From the NCBI GenBank assembly GCA_021777685.1, contig JAJYDH010000071.1:1-17393 (forward strand): a stretch of DNA of 17,393 bases. Reading direction: 5' to 3'. Positions within the stretch are counted from its first letter, which is position 1. The number at the start of each line of letters is the position of its first letter. The notes below the pieces were generated by a model, which saw nothing but the letters and a program-made list of their open reading frames with translations, was not told the origin of the DNA and did no database searches. Shown here in pieces: positions 7,954 through 14,628 of this stretch. A program made the position numbers and the translations under genes. The stretch comes from Planctomycetota bacterium. GTDB taxonomy: Bacteria; Planctomycetota; Planctomycetia; Isosphaerales; Isosphaeraceae.

Positions 7954-8315
7954 TAGCGGGCGAGCCCGCCGGTGTACGAGCCGGACATGTACGGCCAGGT
8001 CCAGGGGTCATACGGATGGCCATACGGGACCCCGTAGAACGGGAAGTCGTTGGTCCCGTAGCCCTGATAGGTCCGGGCGTAAAACGGGGGCGAGACGTAA
8101 TAGCTGTAATGGTACAGCGGGGCCGTCGGCGTGGAGGACGTGGCCGCCATCCCCGAGTAGCCCGAGGAATACGAGGTCCCGACGGTCGTGGTGGCGGGGG
8201 CTGAATAGGTCACGGCCGACTGGCCGTGGCCCTTGCGGAAAAGGTGGCCGGCGTTCGCCTCCGTCGCGGTCAGGAGGCCCAGCAATGTCACGAAAGCTGC
8301 GAGCGGCTTCATCAT
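7932..8315 (-). CDS. Secreted Tyr/Pro-rich low-complexity protein
   Basis: A 127-aa exported protein of unknown function. The first 22 residues form a clean signal peptide (MMKPLAAFVTLLGLLTATEANA, cleaved after ANA). The mature chain is about 105 residues and has 17 tyrosines together with many Pro, Gly, Ser and Thr, in motifs such as YHYSYYVSPPFY and PYGHPYDPWTWPY; no cysteine is present. This composition suggests an extended envelope or surface protein rather than an enzyme. The start is well supported: AGGAG lies seven bases before the first ATG. It lies downstream of the ferrochelatase gene on the same strand, 108 bases away, but has its own promoter candidate. Its 3' end overlaps the DUF2127 gene. 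Confidence 0.78.
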   Translation of the reverse strand: MMKPLAAFVTLLGLLTATEANAGHLFRKGHGQSAVTYSAPATTTVGTSYSSGYSGMAATSSTPTAPLYHYSYYVSPPFYARTYQGYGTNDFPFYGVPYGHPYDPWTWPYMSGSYTGGLARYYDPPLK

Positions 8316-8348
8316 GGTGTCTCCTCACGGGAAGTCGATCCACCCTCG

Positions 8349-8377
8349 ATGATAGCATAGTCTGGGGGAATGGCGAA
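8349..8377 (-). promoter_or_regulatory. Candidate promoter of the Tyr-rich secreted protein gene
   Basis: On the minus strand TGCTATCAT gives an extended -10 (TATCAT at 8354-8349, TG at 8357-8356), 17 bp from a poor -35 TTCGCC (8377-8372). Transcription would start near 8342, leaving a leader of about 27 bases with the ribosome site. Confidence 0.45.
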
Positions 8378-8423
8378 AGATATCCCGAATAAGGGTTCTG
8401 GGAAACCTGTTCGCTTCGATCGG

Positions 8424-9488
8424 TCATCCGATTGGCTTCGTCTCGACGGCCGGGCGGCCGGGACGGGCGGCCGGGAGGCAGCAGTCGACCGGGCAGACGT
8501 CGTGGCTGGCCGGGAACTGGCCCACGGCCCGGCGGCCGTCGAGGCCCTCGACCCGCTCGCGGATCAGCTCGACGAGCATCGAGACGAATCGGGGGTGCGT
8601 GCCGGCCGTCCCGGCGCGGACCATGTTGAGGCCCAGCTCGCCGGCCTTCGCGCGGGCCTCCTCGTCGAGGTCGAACAGGACTTCCATGTGGTCGGAGAGG
8701 AAGCCCACGGGCTGGACGATCACGTCGAGTCCGCCCTGCCCGGCCAGGTCGGCGAGGTGTTCGAGGATATCGGGGCCGAGCCAGGGGTCGGTCGGCCGGC
8801 CGCTCCGGCTCTGATAGGCCAGCGACCAGCACCCCGGCGCGATGCCGGACGCCTCGCCAACCAGCCGGCAGGTCTCCTCCAACTGGAGGGCATACCGGCA
8901 GTTCGCGGCCATCGAGTCGGGGATGCTGTGCGCGGTGAAGACCAGCCGGACCCCGTCCCGACGGTCCACGGGGATCTGGGCCAGGGCCTCGCGGACCCGG
9001 TCGGCATTCACCTCGACGAAGTCCGGATGGTTGTAGAAGACCCGCATCTTGTCGACGACGGGCGCCTCGGGCCCGGAGGCCTCGCGGGCCCTGGCGACGT
9101 CCTCGCGATACTGGCGGCAGCTCGAATAGGACGAGTAGGCCGCGAGGACGACCCCGAGCGCGTGCCGGACGCCGTCGGCGGTCATCCGCTTCAGGGTGTC
9201 GCCGAGCATCGGGTGCCAGTTCCGGTTGCCCCAGTAGACCGGGAGGTCGACCCCCTGGCGGGCCAGCTCCGGCTCCAGGGCGGCGATCAGGTCGCGGACC
9301 TGGGCGTTGATCGGGCTCACCCCGCCGAAATGCTGGTAGTGCTCGGCCACTTCGAGCATCCGCTCGCGAGGGACGTTCCGCCCCCGGAGGACGTTCTCCA
9401 GGAACGGCATGACATCCTCGGGGCCTTCAGGGCCGCCGAAGCCGACGATCAGGATGGCGTCGAAGGGGAGCGTCGTGTCGTGGCTCAT
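8424..9488 (-). CDS. hemH: Ferrochelatase, actinobacterial-type with probable [2Fe-2S] ligands
   Basis: A 354-aa ferrochelatase that inserts Fe2+ into a porphyrin in haem synthesis. FGGPEGPEDV and HYQHFGGVSPINAQ at the N-terminus closely follow the actinobacterial type. The active-site His is H187 in FTAHSIP and the partner Glu is E269 in VGFLSDHMEV. Cys124 in SSYSSC and a C-terminal Cys cluster (C332, C336, C337) sit where mycobacterial enzymes bind a [2Fe-2S] cluster, so a cluster is likely. Whether the substrate is coproporphyrin III or protoporphyrin IX cannot be read here, because no HemQ or HemY/HemG gene is near; the actinobacterial resemblance favours the coproporphyrin route. The ribosome site before ATG 9488 is weak (CAGG). 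It is divergent from the DUF72 gene. Confidence 0.95.
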   Translation of the reverse strand: MSHDTTLPFDAILIVGFGGPEGPEDVMPFLENVLRGRNVPRERMLEVAEHYQHFGGVSPINAQVRDLIAALEPELARQGVDLPVYWGNRNWHPMLGDTLKRMTADGVRHALGVVLAAYSSYSSCRQYREDVARAREASGPEAPVVDKMRVFYNHPDFVEVNADRVREALAQIPVDRRDGVRLVFTAHSIPDSMAANCRYALQLEETCRLVGEASGIAPGCWSLAYQSRSGRPTDPWLGPDILEHLADLAGQGGLDVIVQPVGFLSDHMEVLFDLDEEARAKAGELGLNMVRAGTAGTHPRFVSMLVELIRERVEGLDGRRAVGQFPASHDVCPVDCCLPAARPGRPAVETKPIG

Positions 9489-9803
9489 GGCGCCTGCCGG
9501 GTCATTGGGGACGGATTGTGGCCGACCGACTCATCGCCGGGACCATCCTGATGTTATAGACGGCCGACGAGCCGGCCCCTCCTCGTTTCGCCTTCAAATC
9601 GACCGCGAAGGCCATCTTGCCGCCGGAGGGGGCGATCGGCGAGGGCGAAGTGTTTCGGTCGGTCCATCGGCTGTCTCTCAGGGTCAGCCGGGGTCGATCG
9701 GCCCATTGTGACCGATCGGCGAGCCGCCCTCAACCGGGCTGGGGACGCGCCCGATCCCGAGATTCCCCTTATCATGCTGGCCGGATGTCCCTATACTGGA
9801 CGC
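9489..9803. other. Intergenic spacer between divergent hemH and DUF72 genes
   Basis: A 315-bp spacer without a supportable gene. It carries the DUF72 promoter near its right end and a possible minus-strand -10, TATAAC (9558-9553), about 60 bases before the hemH start but with no good -35. The middle part (about 9570-9760) shows no clear structure. Confidence 0.6.
9769..9797 (+). promoter_or_regulatory. Promoter giving a probable leaderless DUF72 mRNA
   Basis: -35 TTATCA (9769-9774), 17-bp spacer, -10 TATACT (9792-9797, five of six consensus bases). A start seven bases after the -10 falls on the A of the ATG at 9804, so the transcript would have no leader. There is no good ribosome site before this ATG, in keeping with this. 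Confidence 0.55.
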
Positions 9804-10655
9804 ATGGACGACCCGGCCAACCCCATCCTGATCGGTTGCAGCGGCTGGAGCTATGCCGACTGGGAAGGCCCGTTCTATCCCGAGGGGATGGCGTCGGCCG
9901 ATTACCTGGGCTGGTACGCCGACCGGTTCCCGATCGTCGAGGTCGACAGCACGTTCTACCGGGTCCCGTCGAAGGGGATGGTCCAGGGCTGGCGAGACCG
10001 GACCCCGGCCGGGTTCCGGTTCGTGCTCAAGGTCCCGCAGGCCATCACCCACCAGAAGCAGTTGCGGGACGTTGAGAAGGAGGTCGACGAGTTCGTCGCC
10101 GCCATCGAGCCGCTGGGCGACAAGCTGACGGCCGCACTCCTGCAACTCGGCTACTTCAACAAGGGGGCGTTCGCGACGCTCGACGACTTCCTGGACGTCC
10201 TCGACCCCTTCCTCGACCGCTGGCCGCTCGACCGGGTCCCGCTGGCCGTCGAGGTCCGCAACCCCCGGTGGGTCGGCCCGAAGCTGGTCGAGGTCCTCCG
10301 CGACCACAAGGCCGTGCTCACCCTGACCGACCAGACCTGGATGCCCAAACCCGCCGAGGTCGCCCGTCTGGTCGACCCCGTGACCGGCCCGCTCGGCCTG
10401 GTCCGGCTCCTGGGCGACCGCGAGTCGATCGAGAAGGTCACGACGACCTGGGACAAGGTCGTCGTCGACCGCTCGGCCGACCTCGCCGAGACGTCCGAGG
10501 TGATCCGGTCGATGGCCGGGCGGGCCCCGGTGGCCGTCTTCCTGAACAACCACTACGCCGGCCACTCGCCCGCGACGGCCAGGGACCTCCGGGGCATGCT
10601 CGGCCTGCCCGAGCCCGTTCCGCCGAAGCGGCCGAGGACGACCCTGTTCGACTGA
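9804..10655 (+). CDS. DUF72 (YecE-like) family protein
   Basis: A 283-aa DUF72 protein, a TIM-barrel-like family of unknown biochemical function. Typical segments are ILIGCSGWSYADWEGPFYP near the N-terminus, FPIVEVDSTFYRVPS, FRFVLKVPQAITHQ, then LAVEVRNPRW, and VFLNNHYAGHSPATA near the C-terminus. The length is normal for the family and no signal peptide or membrane segment is seen, so it is cytosolic. ATG 9804 is chosen because the family homology starts just after it and a promoter ends directly before it; an in-frame upstream extension to 9708 is not protein-like. A small membrane-protein gene follows after 14 bases and is probably co-transcribed. Confidence 0.93.
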   Translation: MDDPANPILIGCSGWSYADWEGPFYPEGMASADYLGWYADRFPIVEVDSTFYRVPSKGMVQGWRDRTPAGFRFVLKVPQAITHQKQLRDVEKEVDEFVAAIEPLGDKLTAALLQLGYFNKGAFATLDDFLDVLDPFLDRWPLDRVPLAVEVRNPRWVGPKLVEVLRDHKAVLTLTDQTWMPKPAEVARLVDPVTGPLGLVRLLGDRESIEKVTTTWDKVVVDRSADLAETSEVIRSMAGRAPVAVFLNNHYAGHSPATARDLRGMLGLPEPVPPKRPRTTLFD

Positions 10656-10669
10656 GCATCGGAGGGGCG

Positions 10670-10987
10670 ATGGACCCGGCGCGAGAGGCTTACTGGGCGG
10701 GAAAACTCCGGCCGATCCGCCTGGGTGCCGAGCCCGTCGAGGGCCAGCTCGCGCGGCGATTCCTGGCGATGGTGGCGATCTCGGCCCTGACCGGGCTGAT
10801 CGGCCTGATCCTGCTCGGGATCTTCGCGGCGTTCGGCCGGGCCGACATCGGCCTGAAGATCGTCGGGATGGTCTTCGTCCCGGCGACCGCCTGGTTCTGG
10901 CTGGATTACGCGGTCCTCCACCGCCGGGTCTCGGCCTACCTCGGCGAAATGGCCGCGGTCGATCGCGCCGAAGCCCCGCCGGGCTGA
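10670..10987 (+). CDS. Small two-TM membrane protein
   Basis: A 105-aa protein of unrecognised family. A short polar N-terminus (MDPAREAYWAGKLRPIRL) is followed by two hydrophobic helices (about residues 31-56 and 60-83) and a charged tail. A ribosome site GGAGGGG (10661-10667) lies just before ATG 10670. The gene starts 14 bases after the DUF72 stop and ends inside the left arm of a strong terminator hairpin, so it is probably the last gene of a two-gene operon. Function is unknown. Confidence 0.75.
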   Translation: MDPAREAYWAGKLRPIRLGAEPVEGQLARRFLAMVAISALTGLIGLILLGIFAAFGRADIGLKIVGMVFVPATAWFWLDYAVLHRRVSAYLGEMAAVDRAEAPPG

Positions 10988-11014
10988 ACCCGAAGGTCCG
11001 TCCCGGCGGGGCTT
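10971..11014. terminator. Hairpin terminator between convergent genes
   Basis: A perfect 13-bp stem: AAGCCCCGCCGGG (10971-10983) and CCCGGCGGGGCTT (11002-11014), with an 18-base loop and a short CTTTC tail on the plus strand. The left arm includes the last codons of the small membrane protein gene. It lies between that gene and the convergent sigma factor gene and could serve both. Confidence 0.7.
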
Positions 11015-11051
11015 TCGGTCGCGGGCGCGATCCTGCTCAGGCCGTCGCCCG

Positions 11052-11714
11052 TCAGAAGTAACGATCTTCGGCGGCGCCGACCAGCTCGGCTTCCTCGTCA
11101 TCGCCTTCCGAGTCGGACCAGTCGTCGGCGTCGAGCACTCCGGCCTGGAGTTCGGCCTTGAGCCGCTTCCGGGCGGTGTGCAGCCGGCGCTTGATGGTGC
11201 CGATGGGGGTGTCGAGCGCCTCGGCGATCTCGACCAGGGACTGCCCCTGGATGTAGAACGCGACGAGGGTCTCACGGTCGAGGTCCTTGAGCCTGGCCAG
11301 GCCCTCCCAGAGCCGCTGGGCCCGCTCGCGGGCGATCAGCTCGTCGAGCGGGTCGTGGCGGTGCTCGCCTGCGGCCTCCAGGATCTCCGAGTCGACGCTC
11401 GGGGGCTGGACGCGCCGGGTGGCGCGGTTGATCGCCATCCGGGCGGCGACCTGGCGGAGCCAGCCGGCGAACCGCTCGGGCTCGCGGAGCTGGTCGAGCC
11501 GCTTCATGACGTGGAGGAAGACCTCCTGCGTCAGCTCGGCGGCCTCGCTCGGGTTGCCCAGGCGGCGGAGGCAGACGGCATGCACGGTCCGCTCGAACTG
11601 CTCGACCAGCTCGCCGAACGCCTCCCGCTCGCCGCGCTGGGCGCGGCGGACGAGGACGGCCAGGTCGGTCCACTTTGCGTCCCTCGCGGGGACATTCCGC
11701 ACGGTCGCGATCAC
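11052..11714 (-). CDS. ECF-type RNA polymerase sigma factor
   Basis: A 220-aa sigma-70 family (extracytoplasmic function) factor. Region 2 lies at about residues 35-100 (FGELVEQFERTVHAVCLRRL, AAELTQEVFLHVMKRLDQL, WLRQVAARMAINRATRR) and region 4 at about 135-188 (LKDLDRETLVAFYIQGQSLV, IGTIKRRLHTARKRLKAEL), giving -10 and -35 recognition. A strongly acidic tail (DADDWSDSEGDDEEAE) extends past region 4. No anti-sigma factor gene is adjacent. GTG 11714 is chosen because GGAGG (complement of 11725-11729) lies ten bases upstream and the homology starts soon after; longer upstream readings are not protein-like. The ribosome site overlaps a hairpin (see separate entry). Confidence 0.92.
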   Translation of the reverse strand: MIATVRNVPARDAKWTDLAVLVRRAQRGEREAFGELVEQFERTVHAVCLRRLGNPSEAAELTQEVFLHVMKRLDQLREPERFAGWLRQVAARMAINRATRRVQPPSVDSEILEAAGEHRHDPLDELIARERAQRLWEGLARLKDLDRETLVAFYIQGQSLVEIAEALDTPIGTIKRRLHTARKRLKAELQAGVLDADDWSDSEGDDEEAELVGAAEDRYF

Positions 11715-11727
11715 GAGATTCGCCCCT

Positions 11728-11744
11728 CCCCCGATCCTCGGGGG
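11728..11744 (-). promoter_or_regulatory. Hairpin overlapping the sigma factor ribosome site
   Basis: CCCCCGA (11728-11734) and TCGGGGG (11738-11744) form a perfect 7-bp stem with a 3-base loop. On the minus strand it ends within the GGGGGAGGGG ribosome site, 13 bases before the GTG start. It could limit translation of the sigma factor. Confidence 0.45.
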
Positions 11745-12150
11745 TTCAGAGCCCGGACGTCGCGCCTTCGATGATCCTTTGAATAAGAAGAAGGCGCGGG
11801 CCGGGCATCGCCGGGAAACACGTTCCGGGCGCCGAGGGCTCGGGCGAAGGCCGGGGATCGGGCGCGGCCCTTTCGGGTGGGATGCTTCATCCCTCCCGAG
11901 AGGACGGCGCGGACCCTCCGGCGACGATCCGCCCGAGGTCGGCGACCGACGGTGACGGCTAGGGCGCGGGGAACATGCCGAGGAGGCCCGGCAGGCGTCT
12001 TCCGCGCGGGCCGGACTCCCGATCAAGGGCCGAGGTCAACGGGTCCGGCCGGGGCGCGACGATCCCGAGGGGACGACGCGACGACGGCCGACAATGCTGA
12101 CCCAACGGCGATGAGCTGGGGGTCCGGCTCTCATCCCCCGAAGTCGCGAC
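11745..12150. other. Gene-poor intergenic DNA upstream of the sigma factor
   Basis: About 400 bases. The sigma factor frame stays open further upstream but reads as Arg/Pro/Ser-rich sequence without protein features. I see no recognisable gene or repeat here. A promoter for the sigma factor probably lies in the right half of the spacer but I cannot point to it with confidence. Confidence 0.5.
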
Positions 12151-12642
12151 TCAGGGCGCGGCTTCGGAAACCAAGGCCAAGGCGGCTCGGGCCGACCGGC
12201 CCGCGAGTCTCGACCGGTCGCAATGCCAGGCGAGGGACGACCTCGGCTGACCCTGCGACGGACTCACTCGCGGCTCGCCGACCCCGACCGACCCGACGAC
12301 GTCCCGAGGGACGGAATCCGGACGGGCGGGCTGCGACGACGCGACGGACTGCCCTTGGTCCCAAGCCCAGAAGCCCTGGGCGGGCCTCGAAGACCTGGGG
12401 GATGGACCGGTCATCGTGGGTGTCGCGGGCTTGATGGATTTCAGTCCCGCCATAATCGGCGGTCCCTCCATCGGGATGCCCGGAGACTCGACGACGCCGG
12501 CGCGCACGGCGACTACAGGAAAGGCATGGGCGGTGCGCAGGGTCAGGCCGTAGTTGTCGCTCGCGTCGTGGGCGAGCAGCCGCGTGCCGAGGTTCAGCCG
12601 GTGGGAATTGGCCGACAGCGTCCGGTTCGTGCGGTTCAACAT
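12151..12642 (-). CDS. Doubtful hypothetical ORF, possibly a decayed gene
   Basis: A 163-codon reading frame of unrecognised family. The first 55 or so codons (starting MLNRTNRTLSANSHRLNLGT, with HDASDNYGLTLRTAHAF) use GC-ending codons as strongly as the real genes here. After about residue 57 the bias weakens and the sequence becomes Pro/Ser/Arg-rich and less protein-like. There is only a weak ribosome site (GAGGG about nine bases before the ATG). It could be a short real gene, a pseudogene whose second half has decayed, or chance. It lies 510 bases behind the sigma factor gene on the same strand. Confidence 0.3.
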   Translation of the reverse strand: MLNRTNRTLSANSHRLNLGTRLLAHDASDNYGLTLRTAHAFPVVAVRAGVVESPGIPMEGPPIMAGLKSIKPATPTMTGPSPRSSRPAQGFWAWDQGQSVASSQPARPDSVPRDVVGSVGVGEPRVSPSQGQPRSSLAWHCDRSRLAGRSARAALALVSEAAP

Positions 12643-12984
12643 GGCAAGACCCTCACTTCCGCCCCAAACAGGCGGGTTGGAGACGCCCGAGCGGCGATTC
12701 GCCGACGGGCGAGGCCGGCCCGACGTCACGTCGGTCCGGCCGGAGGCAGACGAAGAGTTCGACCCTTCGCGAAGACGAGAGGTTTAAGGTCCGATTGGTT
12801 CCCTATCCCGCCAGTCTGTCGGCCGGGCGACACGCCCGGCCGGGAATCTCGATAGCGAACACCGCAGGCCGACAGGATGAATGTCGACCCGCGGCGTTCG
12901 ACGATCTGACAGTCTAGACGTCCGTCAGGTTCGCGGGAATTCGAGGAATTTGCTCGATGACGAGGAAATTTTTCCCATCACCGC
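12643..12984. other. Intergenic region with nested inverted repeats
   Basis: About 340 bases without a supportable gene. It contains a 10-bp perfect hairpin CGGCCGGGCG-aca-CGCCCGGCCG (12820-12842). The segment CTGTCGGCC (12816-12824) can instead pair with GGCCGACAG (12867-12875), giving a competing stem. An 8-bp palindrome GTCTAGAC (12912-12919) lies nearby. These may terminate transcription from the DUF1559 gene, which ends at 12985. Confidence 0.5.
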
Positions 12985-13953
12985 TCAATACTGGTCCGCC
13001 GAGATCACCTCGCCGGCCTTCGCCGTGCTCAGCGCCCGCCAGGTGTTGATGTTGATCGTGTTCTTGAAGAAGCGGACGCTGCCGTCGAGCATCGCGCCGT
13101 TCACGCCGCCGGAGTGGAAGCTCCTGGCCGCGTTGAAATAGGACGGGCCGGTCGTGACACAGGGCGGATTGTTCTGGTAGGGGTAGATGCAGTAGCCGTT
13201 CATGTAGTCGGGGATCGTCGAGTTGGGCGGGGTGTAGGTCTCGAATCCCGGGCAGTTGTAGTCGTCATTATAGATGTCGCCCCGGTGATCGGGACTGTTT
13301 CCGTTGGAGGCGGGATTAATCGTCTCGCTGAAGGACAGGGTGTTGCTCGTCCCGTCGAGGATCTGATTGATGCCGTACGATCGGCTGAACGTGAACGGGG
13401 CGACCTGATACTGGACCGCCGTGATGAGCGCGCCCGGCACCACCGGCGTCGTCATGGTGGTGTTGCCGATGTCTTGCTGATAAGACGCGTTGCCCCAGTT
13501 CACCAGGTAGCTGCCCTTGTCCCGGTTGTAGCCGCTGTCCCCGCCCGGCTCGACGTTCACGCTGCCCGGATCGGACGGGCAGTTATAGACGTTGACCTGG
13601 GTCATGTAGACCGTGGTGTTGGCGGTGACGTAGAACGGCTGCGAGAAATTCGTGGCGTTGTACAACGCCGTCTGCTCGATGAATTGCAGCATGGACGACG
13701 CCCATGTCCGCCGGGGGCATCCGTTCGGGTTGCCGCAATAGTTGCCATTCTGGGCGCCGATGGGGAATGAACCATTGACGTCGTGGTAGTTCTGGAGGCC
13801 CAGGCCGAGCTGCTTGAGGTTGTTGACGCACTGGGCGCGGCGGGCGGCCTCGCGGGCCGCCTGCACGGCCGGCAGGAGCAGGGCGATGAGGACCGCGATG
13901 ATCGCGATCACCACCAGCAGTTCGATCAGGGTGAAGGCGCGTCGTTGACGCAT
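12985..13953 (-). CDS. DUF1559 domain protein with type IV prepilin-like N-terminus
   Basis: A 322-aa exported protein of the family greatly expanded in planctomycetes. The N-terminus RRAFTLIELLVVIAII is a class III (prepilin) signal with a long hydrophobic helix, followed by AREAARRAQCVNNLKQLGLG, the start of the DUF1559 core. The core is Asn/Tyr-rich with several Cys. Near the C-terminus FHSGGVNGAMLDGSVRFF contains the H-x9-DG motif typical of the family. It is presumably processed by a prepilin peptidase and assembled as a pseudopilin or surface protein; the exact role is unknown. The residue before the cleavage site is Ala instead of the usual Gly. ATG 13953 is supported by CGGAG seven bases upstream. 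No other pilus genes are adjacent. Confidence 0.95.
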   Translation of the reverse strand: MRQRRAFTLIELLVVIAIIAVLIALLLPAVQAAREAARRAQCVNNLKQLGLGLQNYHDVNGSFPIGAQNGNYCGNPNGCPRRTWASSMLQFIEQTALYNATNFSQPFYVTANTTVYMTQVNVYNCPSDPGSVNVEPGGDSGYNRDKGSYLVNWGNASYQQDIGNTTMTTPVVPGALITAVQYQVAPFTFSRSYGINQILDGTSNTLSFSETINPASNGNSPDHRGDIYNDDYNCPGFETYTPPNSTIPDYMNGYCIYPYQNNPPCVTTGPSYFNAARSFHSGGVNGAMLDGSVRFFKNTININTWRALSTAKAGEVISADQY

Positions 13954-13984
13954 GCTATTGCTCCGAATTGAAAGGATGACTGAC

Positions 13985-14009
13985 GAAGAAGAAAACACGA
14001 GTCTTCTTC
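13985..14009 (-). other. Hairpin in the DUF1559 leader
   Basis: GAAGAAGA (13985-13992) and TCTTCTTC (14002-14009) form a perfect 8-bp AT-containing stem with a 9-base loop, about 32 bases before the DUF1559 start codon. It lies in the probable 5' leader; no T-run follows it on the minus strand. A regulatory role is possible but unproven. Confidence 0.35.
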
Positions 14010-14049
14010 CCTGATGCAAGCCGGATGCCAGATGGAATCGAATCGCGAA

Positions 14050-14178
14050 CTACAGCAGATCACACTCGCGATGCGCCCGGTCGCTCCTTGTAGGGTCGGG
14101 CTTGCCCTGCCGAACGGGCCGAGGACGGCAGGGCATGCCCTACCCTACGTGTGTCGTCCGGCCGTGATCCGCTGTAAG
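14050..14178. repeat. MITE-like element, copy A (complete, with terminal inverted repeats)
   Basis: About 128 bp. The ends are imperfect inverted repeats: CTACAGCAGATCAC (14050-14063) against GTGATCCGCTGTAA (14164-14177), 12 of 14 matching. Inside is a larger palindrome: 14090-14112 pairs with 14126-14148 at 21 of 23 positions, around a 13-base loop, with the core GTAGGGTCGGGCTTGCCC. There is no coding sequence. Copies B (14528) and C (17171) share the core. This is the layout of a non-autonomous mobile element, but no target duplication is clear. Confidence 0.6.
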
Positions 14179-14527
14179 GAGGACGTATTTTGCCTTGCTG
14201 GCCCGAAAAAGAAGGGATTAAAGAACTATATACCGGACGGGAGTCCGTAACAACTGCCCTCTGGTCGAGGATCGTCGATTACTTCTCCTGCCTAGTCGCG
14301 CGCTCGTCATTTTCGGATCAGATGGTGAGATCGAGATGCGGATTCGAGCCCCCGTCACCGGACGTCGCCGGGGACCCGACCTCTACGAAGATCGTCCCGA
14401 TCTCCATGCTTCGCCACGGCTTCCGGCCGCGTCAACGTCATGCGACCCGGTCAATATTCCGATCCGCGAGATTGGATGCGCCGGCGGATGCTGGTAACGG
14501 GCCGGAGAGGCCCGAGGATAAGGTCTT
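14179..14527. other. Intergenic DNA between two repeat copies
   Basis: About 350 bases, less GC-rich at the left end. A plus-strand frame of 114 codons is open (14190-14534) but has no ribosome site, no recognisable domain and mixed codon use, so I do not call it. No RNA gene was seen. Confidence 0.5.
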
Positions 14528-14592
14528 CCCGTAGGATAGGGCTTGCCCAGCCGTCGATGCGCAATCGGGCAGGGCAAGCCCTACCCTACGGG
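14528..14592. repeat. MITE-like element, copy B (internal palindrome)
   Basis: CCCGTAGGATAGGGCTTGCCC (first arm 14528-14548) pairs with 14572-14592 at 20 of 21 positions, around a 23-base loop. The sequence is the core of copy A. ATCCGCTG (14602-14609) just outside may be a remnant of the right terminal repeat. It lies 36 bases after the stop of the dehydrogenase gene and may act as its terminator. Confidence 0.6.
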
Positions 14593-14628
14593 ATTGGCGG
14601 AATCCGCTGGCGTACCCGGCGGTGTCGA

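Noticed and set aside
14050..14178. Insertion sequence with its own transposase
   Set aside because: The element is only about 128 bp and has no open frame, so it can only be non-autonomous.
14335..14375. tRNA-like T-loop (ATTCGAGCCCCCG)
   Set aside because: The flanking bases do not form a T-stem and no acceptor, D or anticodon arm fits around it.
14190..14534. 114-codon plus-strand frame between repeat copies A and B
   Set aside because: No ribosome site, mixed codon use, no recognisable domain, and it runs into repeat copy B.
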